DNA of 64,000 bases from assembly GCF_020379485.1 (NCBI RefSeq), contig NC_063439.1:15197683-15261682 (forward strand), in the 5' to 3' direction. This DNA comes from Brassica napus. Its lineage: Eukaryota; Streptophyta; Magnoliopsida; Brassicales; Brassicaceae. The notes below the pieces were generated by a model. That model did not search any database. It was not told the origin of the DNA and saw nothing but the letters and a program-made list of their open reading frames with translations. The position numbers and the translations under genes are program-made. Shown piece after piece: positions 11,494 to 21,214 of this stretch (position 1 is its first letter; the number at the start of each line of letters is the position of its first letter).

Positions 11494-11690
11494 TCCAGCC
11501 GTAATATATATAAGTGAAAACAAAAACCCAGCCGTAATTCAAAAACATGAAAATCCCTACAACACTTGCTTACATCGGACAAGTTTTTGCATTATGGCCA
11601 CTCTGTCTACATCGAGAACATGTGTGTTCTTTCCTAGGACGTTTGTGTTGGAGTGTAACTTCTAAAGCAGATTTCATCCTATTTTTCTTA
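11430..11690 (+). repeat. CAGCCGTAA motif cluster between convergent genes
   Basis: The plus strand reads CAGCCGTAAacaaaaacC several times at 11444-11545 (five copies by eye), interspersed with CATGAAAATCCCTA. It follows the DUF1985 frame directly and precedes the transposase stop at 11688-11690. The repeated block suggests tandem slippage. The remainder (11546-11687) shows nothing recognisable. Confidence 0.65.
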
Positions 11691-11879
11691 GGTTTTCCTG
11701 GTTGTTGACGAATATACGGGGGGCATGCACGGTTGGTTTGCCACGATTTCTGGAATAGGTTGTGCTTCGTGAGCCGGCATGATAGATTCAGCGTATGCGC
11801 TCACCAAATATTCACTGTTATAGTACGGACTGCACAGGGATATACGACAAACATTGTTGTACTCCGCAGCTGCGATTGC

Positions 11880-11924
11880 ATGTACACATGGTAATTTCTC
11901 GCGTTTGAAACGCCGACATGTGCA
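11880..11924 (-). other. SWIM zinc finger of the MULE transposase
   Basis: Minus strand codes C-T-C-R-R-F-K-R-E-K-L-P-C-V-H, which has the two paired cysteines and the C-x-H of a SWIM finger. All four ligands are intact. It lies downstream of the transposase core, as usual in MuDR-family proteins. Confidence 0.88.
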
Positions 11925-12041
11925 CTTTCACTCTACCAAATTAACAACATTCAAAGACTCGCTAGAAGATCCATATTTAACTTCAGTGTGATGATCATCA
12001 ATCCTTTGGACCGTCATTTCTCTGGCGGCAGTTACATGACC

Positions 12042-12186
12042 CTATTAATAAATATGAAACGACTGAGTTATTACATATTTCGGCTGATTTAAGAATTATC
12101 ATGGCTGACTTGTGAATTTTATGAAACGACTGACTTAAGAATTTTAAGAAACGGCAGACTTATTTTTACTGTTACGACTGACTTAC
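12042..12186 (-). repeat. Transposase intron packed with AAGTCAGCCGT motifs
   Basis: 145-bp intron (minus-strand GTAAGTCAGTCG ... TTAATAG). About six copies of AAGTCAG[CT]CGT or AAATCAGCCG lie in the transcribed strand at roughly 20-25-bp steps. The first copy overlaps the splice donor itself (GTAAGTCAGTCG). Confidence 0.75.
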
Positions 12187-13059
12187 ATGTAGTAGTTTCT
12201 CGACACCACGCGTAAGCGTCGTTGACTGCGATCTGGCATCCTCTCTCCGGTCAGCAAACCATCTGGTCATCATATCCCGTATCGATTCTAATATTCGAAC
12301 AATATTTAGACCTCTAGCATGCGACAATGCTCTCTTCAATGATTCTGTTATGTTTGTAGTCATCAAATTGTACCTCTCGACCGGGAAATAAACACGCGTC
12401 CACAGGCGGACATCAGCTCTTTGGAGGTAGCCGTGGAGTGCATGATGAATCGCTTCAATCTCCTCGAAAATTGCAGTAAAGTTAGACATCCTAAAACATC
12501 TTGCCACTTTCTTCACCAGACGGAATGCTTCTTTTCCTTTGTACCGTCCCAATATGTTCTTATATGAATGGTAGGTGCATATTCCCCGAGCAGCCAACGG
12601 ATACACATTTTTAATTGTTTTCCCTATCGAGTTATGCATGTCCGAGATTATCGCAAGACCCTAGTCGTCAAGAATCAGAAATTTTAGTTGCGTAAAAAAC
12701 CAATGCCACGAATCATCATTTTCTGTGTCAACCACTGCGAAGGCTATTGTTAAAACCTGGAAGTTACCGTCCTGAGCTAATGCTGTGAGTAGTGTCCTTT
12801 TGTATTTACCATTAAGAAACGTACCGTCGACTACAACAACTTTGCGCATGAAAGGAAACCTATTAACGCTCGCACCAAAGGCAAGAAATACATACATGAA
12901 TCTTCCAAGCTCATCGATTTGAAGACGCGTAAGTGTACTCGGATTTGCCCTTCTTATCATGTATAAGTAAGAAGTCAAGCTTTCATACCCACACTCAGGT
13001 GTTCCCTCATCGATTTCCCTTGCAAATTTCAGTGTCCGGTGTGATTTCCAATAATCCAT

Positions 13060-13270
13060 CTGTTCACATGAAAAAACGATCCTCATTACTCAGCCAAATC
13101 AAATAATTAAGACAGCCATAACGTACTGAATAACTCAACCCTATTTTACTATAACTCGGCCGCATCTAAATATATAGTAACCTAGCCGAATTGTATGATT
13201 ATGTCAGCCTGTCCATTTGACATTACTCAGCTGTGTCATTAAAGTATCTTAGCCACAACAAAGTAATTAC
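13060..13270 (-). repeat. Transposase intron with motif in the opposite orientation
   Basis: 211-bp intron (GTAATTAC ... GAACAG). On the plus strand it reads ACTCAGCC, ACAGCC, ACTCAACC, CTCGGCCGC, CTAGCCG, GTCAGCC, ACTCAGC, TTAGCC. So the motif is antisense to the transposase here, but sense in intron 12042-12186. Confidence 0.7.
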
Positions 13271-14432
13271 CTTTATACCAAACTGTTTAGTGATAGCTAT
13301 TCCGACGCTCGTAGGACAAACGGCCGGACCAACGTCGCCGAGAAAGTTCTTGTACAACATACCTAAAATATCTGGTGTTGCTTGTCGAGATCGATTAGAA
13401 CGCTCTGTGCAGGAACATATATGCTTCGAATCGTAAATACGAACAAAAAATGCCTTGGATTCTCCTAGGGTAGAAGCACAAACTCTCCAGAGACATCCAT
13501 CAACCCAACACATAACAACGTATGATGTCGGGGTTGATTTTTCTACATCAAAATCAAATTTATACCTCATTGTAAGAAGTTTCAGTCGTCTCTCCAAATC
13601 GTCTTTACTATCGTAACGTTGACCTACCACAATGTCTATCGACGACATCTCCAAACTTAGAACCTCTAGATTCCCTTTAGATCCGCTCATCGAGAAGTTT
13701 TGATATCTCTTCTTGGGAGGTAGCGTTGGTGAATCTTCGTCATCTGTAGGAGACTCACCATATGAGCTGAAGTTATCATCTTCAGATGACGCACCGTCTG
13801 AATCAACGAACATATCAAATCGTCATTCAAATTCATCATCTTCTTTGTTTTCTTCGCCTATTTCATCTTCTCTGACTACGTCATGTTTTTCTCCTTCGAC
13901 ATTACTAGAGAAGTCATTCTCATTGTCCTCTTCTTCCTTCTCCAAACTGCAACCATCGTAACTCCCACTGTAATTTTCGTCTCTGGACCCAACTACTGAA
14001 GCTTCTGCTTCTGCTTCCGAACTAAAGCACAAAAATGTTTTACTCTTCTCTCTTGCTCTGTTCTCCGTAATCTCCACACAGAGACGTAGTTTTTCGATTT
14101 TCTTCAGGATTAGAAAACCTTGCAATTGTCGAGTATTGGACACGTAAACTGGTGGAGTGTCGTGCACCATCGTTTTCAATGCTTTATTCGAGAACATGTA
14201 GCTAAGCTGAATATGATCCTTCAAATCATTCAATCCATAATCATCAAGAACAGACTTTGCGAAATCTTCATGTGTTGTTTTCTCATCTAAAGTAAGAACT
14301 TTACACCCTCTATTGTCGACGTTGAATACATATTTGTTTTTCTTAATCCAGTTACCGGAAACAATAATTACCGGATCCATAACAAACTAAGAAAGATGAA
14401 GACGATAGATAACTAAGATGAAGAAGAACATG

Positions 14433-15994
14433 TTGAGAATGATTCAGGAGGATGTGGAATAGATATTGAAGTTGCTGCAGTTGCGAAGGGTATAGGAGTG
14501 GGAACTTACCTATTCGCTACCTTGGACTCTAGTTGACTACAAAAGCTCTAACGAAGCAGGATTATGAACCTCTGATTGACAAAATCAGGAAGCGTTTGTT
14601 ATCTTGGGCTAATAAGAGTCTCTCCTATGCTGGGAGATTGCAGCTCATTAAGTCCGTAATTTACAGCATTGTCAATTTCTGGAGCTCCGCCTTCATGCTA
14701 CCTATTGGCTGTTTAGATAAGATTGAGAGTCTCTGTAGTGCCTTCCTCTGGTCTGGTTCGGTTACACAAACTCATAGAGCTAAAGTTGCATGGGTGGCTT
14801 TGTGTTATCCAAAATAAGAAGGTGGATTAGGATTGAGAAGGTTTCGAGATTCCACTCGGGTTTATGCGTTAAGTTTGATTCGCTGTGGAAATCATGGATT
14901 CAACATTACCTTCTGCGGAACAGTTCTTTTTGGGATGTAAAGGAGAGCTCTCAGGGTTCATGGATTTGGAGGAAGTTATTGAAGCTTCGAAGTGTTGCGT
15001 ATCAGCACATACGCCATGAGGTCCGGGATGGTAGTCTGTTTACTTATGGTTTGATAACTGGTTGAAAGTAGGGAAGCTTATTGAGCTTACTGGCGAGCAA
15101 GGCACGTGATACCTAGGCATCTTGAGGTATGCAAAGGTTAGTCACGGCATAGAAAATTCAGGATTGAGAATTGGAGGAGGAAGGAACCGAATTTTTCAGG
15201 AACTTATTTCGCAGATACAAGAGCATCCATTACCTGCAAGTGATCTAGGTCCTGACATTGTTTTGTGGAAACATGATCAGGATGACTATAAGGGCTTCTT
15301 CTCGACTAGCAGGACTTGGGATCAGATCAGAGAACGGCGTGAAAAGGTTGACTGGAGCGCAGTGGTTTGGGTTTCACAGGCTGTTCCACGGTTTCCTTTT
15401 ATCACGTGTGGCTTGCGGTAAAGAATCATCTGTCTACTGGAGATCGTATGAGGATTTGGGGTGTTCAACAGGAGTGTTTGTTGTGTGGAGAGAAGAACAA
15501 AACTAGAGACCATCTCTTTTTCGCTTGTCCTTACAGTTATATGGTTTGGACACGAGTAACAAGAAGACTACTTGGCACTCGCATAACACCAGATTCGCAA
15601 GACACGGTAGTGAGGATTCAGTATGATCGTGGCTCTATTCTGGATAAAGTATTAGTAAGGATGGTGTTTCAAATGGTGATTTATTATATCTGGAGGGAGA
15701 GGAATGCGCGTAGGCATGGGAAAGCTTGGATACCTTATGAGAAATTATCTGCGCGGATTGATAAGACTATGAGGAACATAATTTCATCTCTGAGATATTC
15801 GTATGGTAGCAAGTTTGAAGGACTGATGAGGCGATGGTTTGAGGTTACAATGTGAGGAAGAATCGTTCTCAACTTGATTAAGAAGTCTACTACTCTAAAA
15901 ATTATAGGTTAGAAGTTTCTGGTAATTATTCTTTACTGTAAATGTCTATTCTTTTGATTACTATCAATAAATTTAGAATTTCATCAAAAAAGAA
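14433..15994 (+). mobile_element. 5'-truncated LINE fragment in the MULE
   Basis: Contains the ORF2 C-terminal region: RT thumb (DKIRKRLLSWANKSLSYAGR, FLWSG) and the zf-RVT zinc-binding domain (CLLCGEKNKTRDHLFFACPYS, VWTRV). The last reading frame stops at 15853-15855, followed by a 3' UTR ending in ATCAAAAAA-type sequence. It lacks endonuclease, RT palm and RNase H. A 13-bp direct repeat GAAGAAGAACATG flanks it (14420-14432 and 15995-16007), a target duplication. It landed in the 5' leader of the transposase gene. Frameshifts separate the pieces at about 14800, 15065 and 15400. Confidence 0.85.
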
Positions 15995-16084
15995 GAAGAA
16001 GAACATGAACAGTTTCATAAAGCAAGTTATAAATTTCATTCGTTAGTGATGACATGGCAAGGAGTTTGTTGACATGGCGGATTC

Positions 16085-16260
16085 CGAGTCTGTATCTTGG
16101 ATTTTCTTACATAACTCAGCCAAAAAGTTAACATTACTTCAGCCTTTAAGTAACAATAATTCGGCTATCACGTATTTAATTAACCCAGTTATGCTCGAGT
16201 TTAATAACACTCCAACAAAAAACATAAAAACACAACAACCCAGCCATAATGTAAAATATA
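16085..16260 (+). repeat. ACTCAGCC motif cluster upstream of transposase 5' end
   Basis: Copies: ATAACTCAGCC (16109), TTCAGCC, ATTCGGCT, ACCCAGTT, ACCCAGCCATAA (16239), ACCAGCAGTAA. It is preceded by GACATGGC repeats at 16051-16079 that recur at 19248-19290. No gene. Confidence 0.6.
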
Positions 16261-16690
16261 AACCAGCAGTAATAATGCCACAACAAAGAACATAAAAAGA
16301 GAAAAGATTCTGATAGAATACATCTTCACCACTCCCTTGTGTCCATAATCACGCTCATCGATTCAAACTCACGAAAGAAGAGCCCCAACTCTTTGATCCA
16401 GAAATAGCGGTTACATATTTTGTCACCCTTACTGTTTTCAATTTACCAGAAGACCTGTTGGGGTCGAAAACGGTAACGACGAAGTTAACGTCCAAATCTC
16501 CGCAATATATAAGTATGACTCTCCGCAACATAGCTTTTCGAGATAAAGTTTCCTCTCGAACTTCATTTAGATCAAACATAAGGCATCGGAAACATACCCA
16601 AACCAAGTACGGATAAGTTTGTGTATGACAATCAGAACACGGACAAACCAAGCTCGGTCGTTATGCAACTACCGCACATGAACGCTGTTC

Positions 16691-16850
16691 GGTCGCTACA
16701 TAGCGACCAAGCTCGAGCCAAGCTAGGTCGCTACATAGCTACCGAGCGTCTGTCCCGCTCGGTCGCTACGTAGCGGCCGAGCTCGAGCCAAAGCTCGGTC
16801 GCTACGTAGCGACCGGGCTCGAGCCAAAGCTCGGTCGCTACGTAGCGACC
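16691..16850. repeat. Palindrome array GGTCGCTACGTAGCGACC in the solo LTR
   Basis: Five tandem units of about 36 bp. Perfect 18-bp palindromes lie at 16797-16814 and 16833-16850; diverged ones (CTACAT or GGCC variants) at 16691, 16726 and 16761. Units are joined by GAGCTCGAGCCAAAGCTC-type linkers, themselves partly palindromic. Position: upstream half of the LTR, before the TATA box. Confidence 0.88.
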
Positions 16851-17282
16851 GAGCTCTTCCGAAACGTCGATACGACACCAGTCCATGCATTTTCGTCAAA
16901 CTTTCGATGCTATCTCCCAAAGACCGTAGCAAACTCGTTCATGTTTTCCGCCATTCTAAATCATCGATCAAACTTTGCGGTTAAAACCGCAGAAAGTTCG
17001 TTCTTTATCGAAAGAAGTTGCAGTAAACGCTTCGAGTCGGAAGACGGCCCAAATTGACCTAAAACACGACTCGAGGCCCATCCTACGATTTCTTAACCAA
17101 AAGCTCATAAACTGTAGCACAGTTTACGCTTGGCGCGCAAGGAAGGATAAATGTCAAGTTTCCGCGGATAAATACGAAATTTTGAGGATAATTACGAATA
17201 TCGAAAAAATGGAATATCTCCATTTTATGATATGACGGTTTAAGGGCAGAAGAGTAAAAGCGTAAACCGATCTTAGAGCGAG

Positions 17283-17290
17283 TATATAAG
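17283..17290 (+). promoter_or_regulatory. TATA box of the solo LTR
   Basis: TATATAAG in the context GAGTATATAAGGTGTCCTAGG. The related LTR has the same box in GGAGTATATAAGGAGTCCTAGG at 26899. The conservation between copies supports an LTR promoter read to the right. Confidence 0.6.
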
Positions 17291-18239
17291 GTGTCCTAGG
17301 CGAGAGGCATGAAAAGAGAACTTTTTCAGAGCAAACTTAGCACTTAGAGAAATTAGGCAACTTTCCATTTTTGTTATTCGAGCTGCGACTCAATTAGGTT
17401 TAGCCGTCTTAGGGTTTTAGAACTAGGAATCTCACCGACAGATCTTGTAGCCCAGGCTCTTACCTTGTTGTAACGCTCAAATGCGAATTCAGAATAAGAT
17501 CTACTTTTCTCTCTTTACGATTTTTTATACTTTATCGTTGTTATTCTCATGTTCTGATTGCTTGACGTGTGGTATTAGCAGATATCCGGGACCTCTGGCA
17601 AATTATGGTTTTTCCTAGTTTCCTTATTTAAACAAAAATCGACAGTGCGAATTCCGGTTCCCACAAGACCCAATCTCGCTCCATAACGGGAACACATTGG
17701 CAACTATAGAACGAAAAAACAACAGTTGAAATGAACTTGTCCCTCTTTGCCAGAAACTCGTCACTGTGCGACAAACCCCATGCCCATTTTAGAGATCAAA
17801 CTAGTTTCCCGATCCTGTCAACCGATTCTCTAGTAAAACGAGCAAAATACTCCTCATCACCCCAAAATATTTTTCTAGTCATTGCATATGTATACACAAC
17901 ATGCTCATATCCTTCATCCCCTGCAAGCTTCATGAAAGCAAGTCCTTCTTCCTGAAGGTTAAATGTGAAGAAAAACTGTACACCCTTCATATAAAGTGTA
18001 CTTGGATTTCTCTCTGCGAAGCAAGTTTTAAACAAGTCAGGAGGCATATTGAGTCTCCTGGGAACGGATAACACATCGTAAAAATGATTTACCCTGCTCC
18101 GCTCTGCTAACGCCTTCATCGTCTTGCACGATGCTCTTAGGCCATAGAGATCTGTGAAGGAGTTACCGGCCACACGTTCAACCACTAACGCCTGAATCTC
18201 TTCAGGCAATTCAAGTATCGGAAAATAATCCATTTATGT

Positions 18240-18860
18240 AACGTTCATATAATGAAGCAAAGATATTTGACATAACTCAGCCATGTTGGTTAATATGACA
18301 TCGACGCCTTCGTAGAGATCGAGACAGTAATATTTTTTTATTTAACTCATAATATAACTCAGCCATTAATATTAACATAACTCAGCCGTTAATATTTTGG
18401 GTTTTATCATGGCCCATCGAGATTAAGGATTGATACTTTGGGACGACTGAGTGTGGAAAATACGGCTCAGAACTAATATCGAGGCTTTTATAACATCGAG
18501 ACGATACTTTAGTATTTAAAAACTGATTAAACATTCACAGTAATCCTTTTTTATAATATTAAATGCCTTATAATAATGGTACGCTTCGTCTTTCTTGATT
18601 TGATGGCTCAGAACTAATATCGAGGCCATTTATAACATGGAGACGATAATCACGAGGAGTTTAAAAAGTTAAATAAGGCAGAAATTAACGATAACTCAGT
18701 CGTAATATGAAAACATTAAAATCCATACCTCAGCCGTTATACTAATAAAAAAAACCCAATATAATCGTAACATGTTTATATAACTCAGTCGTAATGTAAA
18801 CCATTAAAACCCAAAACCTAGCCGTAATACAAAACATTTAAACCCAATTCTTTTCATCGT
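18240..18860 (+). repeat. CTCAGCCGTAA motif cluster between F-box gene and transposase remnant
   Basis: Spacer without a gene. About ten motif copies by eye, including CATAACTCAGCCATG (18273), ATAACTCAGCCATTAAT (18354), AACTCAGCCGTTAAT (18380), CCTCAGCCGTTATAC and CCTAGCCGTAATAC. A second internal repeat, CTCAGAACTAATATCGAGGC, occurs at about 18465 and 18608. Confidence 0.7.
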
Positions 18861-18955
18861 CTCTCTTGCTCTGTCATTCCGATTCATTTCGTCATCCTTG
18901 TTCTCCGTAAACTGGTGGAGTGTCGTTTGTTGAATACATATATGTTGTTGCGAAT

Positions 18956-19129
18956 TCAATCTGTTGTTCTCAATTCATTCATTCTGTAATCATCGAGTAT
19001 AGACTTTGCGAATTCTTCATGTTTTGTTTTCTCATTTAAATGCAGAACTCTACACCCTCTACTGTCGGCGTTGAATCCATATTTGTTTTTCTTAATCCAG
19101 TTACCATAAACAATAATTACCGGATCCAT
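18956..19129 (-). pseudogene. Second copy of the MULE transposase N-terminus
   Basis: ATG at 19129-19127 encodes MDPVIIVYGNWIKKN and continues GCRVLHLNEKTKHEEFAKSI, closely matching the start of the transposase at 14380. It stops after about 57 residues at 18956. The upstream leader (GATGAAGAAGATAGAT..., GACATGGC repeats) also matches that of the intact gene. This is a duplicated 5' end plus promoter region, not a gene. Confidence 0.85.
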
Positions 19130-19239
19130 AAGATCTCGGAGAAAGATGAAGAATAAGATGAAGAAGATAGATATATAGATAGATAAAGAAGATGAAGAAA
19201 AAAGATGAACAGACAGACAAACGTAGTTGTAAAGTAGTT

Positions 19240-19920
19240 CGTTAGCAATGACATGGCAAATCCGAGTTGATGACATGGCGGATGACATGGAAAATCGATT
19301 AATCAGCCAACAAACAAATATATAACTCAGCCTACATAAATCAGCTCTCATCTACAATGTAAGTCAGCCGAACCATTGAAATATTTCATTAATTAATCTT
19401 TTGATCCTTAATCAGCCGTAATTTGGATGAAAAACGATAAATCAGCTGTATCGTCACATAGATCAGCCATCAAACGAATGATATTCTAGTAATTAATCTT
19501 TCGCTAATAAGTCAGTCGTAACCGAGCTGAGTTTTCTGTTAATCCATCCTATTACGGCCGACTTATCATAAACTCAGCCGTAACAACATCACATTAGTCA
19601 GCCGTAAATTATATAACTCAGCCAGTCGATATTCATTAACTCAGCCGGGGAAACATAACTCAGCCGTCTCTTAGTTACAACTCAGCCAAATTTCCAGAAA
19701 ACAAACCGCCGATGTATAAGTCAGCCGTAACCTTTGTATGTAAGTCAGCCTTTTTCTCATAAATCAGCCATATTTTTGTAATTCAGCCGTACCGTCCGGC
19801 TGACTTATGTTTGTAAGTCAGCCTTTTCCTCTTAACTCAGCCGCGTTTGTTTATTCAGCCGACATGTAGATATAAATCAGCTATAACAACGTATGTAGCG
19901 AATTACGGCTGGCTTGATGA
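19240..19920 (+). repeat. Dense AACTCAGCCGTAA motif array, right end of MULE
   Basis: About 26 degenerate copies in 680 bp. Best copies: AACTCAGCCGTAAC (19573), AGTCAGCCGTAAAT (19593), AACTCAGCCGTCTC (19658), AAGTCAGCCGTAACC (19722). Most are in the CTCAGCC orientation; three are reversed (GAGCTGAGTT, ACGGCCGACTTA, CGGCTGACTTA), two of them close to a forward copy. Spacing is irregular at 15-40 bp. No gene. Confidence 0.85.
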
Positions 19921-20109
19921 AAACACGGAACATAATTCCTACGTGGCGCCGGGTTTTTGCTTATGTGGCAGCAAAAAGTTATGACATTCTTGTAAATATG
20001 TTTTTTTCTCATAACGTAAAAAAAGGGCACACTTGGTATTTAAAAAATACCAGTAATAAAAAAAAGATCTGTATGGTTCTTGCCAATTGTCCTGAAAGTT
20101 TGTATATTT
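19921..20109. other. MULE edge or LINE flank, unassigned
   Basis: AT-rich, with TACGTGGCGCCGGG, a run of T (20000) and a small inverted repeat GGTATTT/AAATACC at 20034-20052. A MULE terminus is expected here but I could not match it to the left side. Confidence 0.35.
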
Positions 20110-21210
20110 GAGTAAACTTCCCTATCAGGTAAGGGTATTATATTCTAGCAATCGAATGGTTGATGTGGAAGCGGAGACTCTTGGGAAAAAGGTTTATCTT
20201 ACTTTTGTATATGGGGATCCAGTTCAAAAGATGCAAGAACAAGTGTGGGAACGTTTAACTAGATATGGACTGTCGCGATCTGAACTATCGTGATCTGAAC
20301 CCTGGTTCATTATTGGTGATCTCAATGAGATTACAGGAAATCATGAAAAAGATGGGGGATCTATGAGGAGTGCAGATTCTTTTATAATAATATGGCTCGG
20401 GGATCCTTTTAATAATATGATAAGAAATAGTGGTTTATTAGAATTTCTGATTCGGGGAAACAAAATGTCATGGCAAGGGAGAAGAGGAAAAGGGAAAGGG
20501 GGCAGTGATGGTTAGAAGCCGTTTAGATCGTGCTTTAGCGAATGAAGAGTGGCATACTTTATTTCCATGTTCTTTTACAGAGTATCTAGGGATGGTGGCT
20601 TCTGATCATCGGCCAGTGGTGGCTTATCGTGAGGATAAAATTCCAAAGAGGAAAGGAAAATTTCGGTTTGATAAGAGGTGGATTGGACAAGCGGGTCTCA
20701 TAGAATCAATTACAATGGGTTGGATAGACTATAATGAAAGAAGAATAGAAGGGAGAACAAAGAATATAGAAGAAAAAAATAGTAATTGCCGTCACGAAAT
20801 TGCTAAATGAAGAAAAATTATCCTCCTTATGGAAAAGAAAAAATAAATGAATTACAACAAGCTCTTGAAGAGGTACAACCAGATAATACTAGGTCTCAAG
20901 AGGATATTCTGGAGGTGGCTAGAAATTACAAGATGCATATAAGGATGAGGAAGATTACTGGCACCAGAAAAGCAGGAACATGTGGTATTCATCTGGGGAT
21001 CTTAACACAAACTTTTACCATGCTTTAACTAAGCAACGAAGGGTTCGTAATAGAATTGTTGGATTACATGATGTGGATGGGAATTGGATTACAGAGGGTA
21101 ATGGTGTGGAAAAGGTGGCAATAGATTATTTCAAAGATCTATTTAGTACCATCTCCCCATCGGAATTCGATAGTTTCCTTACAGAGGTTACACCGGGCAT
21201 TACTCGATGA
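20110..21210 (+). pseudogene. LINE endonuclease remnant and linker
   Basis: Begins mid-domain (VDVEAETLGKKVYLTFVYGDP). Apurinic-type endonuclease motifs follow: IIGDLNEITGN, RSRLDRALANEEW and SDHRPVVAY (catalytic SDH). Then the linker KFRFDKRWIGQAGL and SSGDLNTNFYHALTKQRR leads toward RT. Frames change at about 20290, 20510, 20810 and 21000. The domain would nick target DNA to prime reverse transcription. Inactive. Confidence 0.85.
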
Positions 21211-21214
21211 ACCA

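Larger units (their letters stand above)
11688..14380 (-). pseudogene. MULE transposase (MURA-like), four exons, with nonsense mutations
   Basis: Exon 1 (14380-13271) begins MDPVIIVSGNWIKKN, passes an acidic region, then the MuDR N-terminal module (VGQRYDSKDDLERRL, VMCWVDGCLWRV). Exon 2 (13059-12187) is the MULE transposase core: RKVVVVDGTFLNGKYKR (first catalytic D), ENDDSWHWF, AIISDMHNSI (second D), and RYNLMTTNITESLKRALSHAR. Exon 3 (12041-11688) carries the SWIM zinc finger at 11924-11880, with CTC, then C-x-H spaced as CxCx10CxH. It ends with a short tail at TAA 11690-11688. Introns 13060-13270 and 12042-12186 have GT/AG ends and are filled with the TCAGCC motif. In-frame stops are at 13823-13825 (TGA), 12661-12663 (TAG) and one just before the SWIM finger (TGA). 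Otherwise the frame is retained. The enzyme would cut and join MULE ends. As read it is non-functional. Confidence 0.88.
16456..17665 (+). mobile_element. Solo LTR, palindrome-array family
   Basis: Starts TGTTGGGGTCGAAAACGG and ends TTCCGGTTCCCACA. Flanked by a perfect 5-bp duplication AGACC (16451-16455, 17666-17670), with no internal region, so a solo LTR of 1210 bp. It holds a tandem array of GGTCGCTACGTAGCGACC palindromes (16691-16850) and a TATATAAG box at 17283. A related LTR with duplication AGTCT is at 22106-27285. No coding capacity; the parent family cannot be named with certainty. Confidence 0.92.
16326..18233 (-). pseudogene. F-box protein, At2g35280-like, interrupted by a solo LTR
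   Basis: Minus-strand ATG at 18233. F-box at residues about 8-45: LPEEIQALVVERVAGNSF, LYGLRASCKTMKALAE. Then a SEL1-like segment (EEGLAFMKLAGDEGY, YAMTRKIFWGDEEYFARFT). Members of this family are predicted substrate receptors of SCF ubiquitin ligases. A TGA at 17796-17798 interrupts the frame, which then continues in register (KWAWGLSHSDEFLAKRDKF ... ERDWVL) until a solo LTR at 17665. Beyond the LTR the C-terminus resumes in another frame at 16455-16326 (CNRYFWIKELGLFFREFE) and ends TGA. So a nearly complete gene was captured between MULE sequences and later broken. It shares strand with the transposase. Confidence 0.78.
8970..19960. mobile_element. Mutator-like (MULE) composite with DUF1985, MURA and F-box genes
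   Basis: The transposase gene at 11688-14380 has the MuDR DNA-binding, MULE transposase and SWIM parts, which define a Mutator-like element. A convergent DUF1985 gene on the plus strand fits the known association of DUF1985/Ulp1-like genes with Arabidopsis MULEs (KAONASHI-type). An F-box gene and a second partial transposase 5' end lie to the right. The whole region is unified by the AACTCAGCCGTAA motif in introns and spacers. Boundaries are estimates from the extent of the motif. It contains two later insertions: a LINE fragment (14433-15994) and a solo LTR (16456-17665). Confidence 0.72.

Noticed and set aside
16355..16651. 98-residue ORF on the minus strand with Cys-rich start
   Set aside because: Most of it lies within the solo LTR; only 16355-16455 is F-box gene sequence and in the wrong frame.
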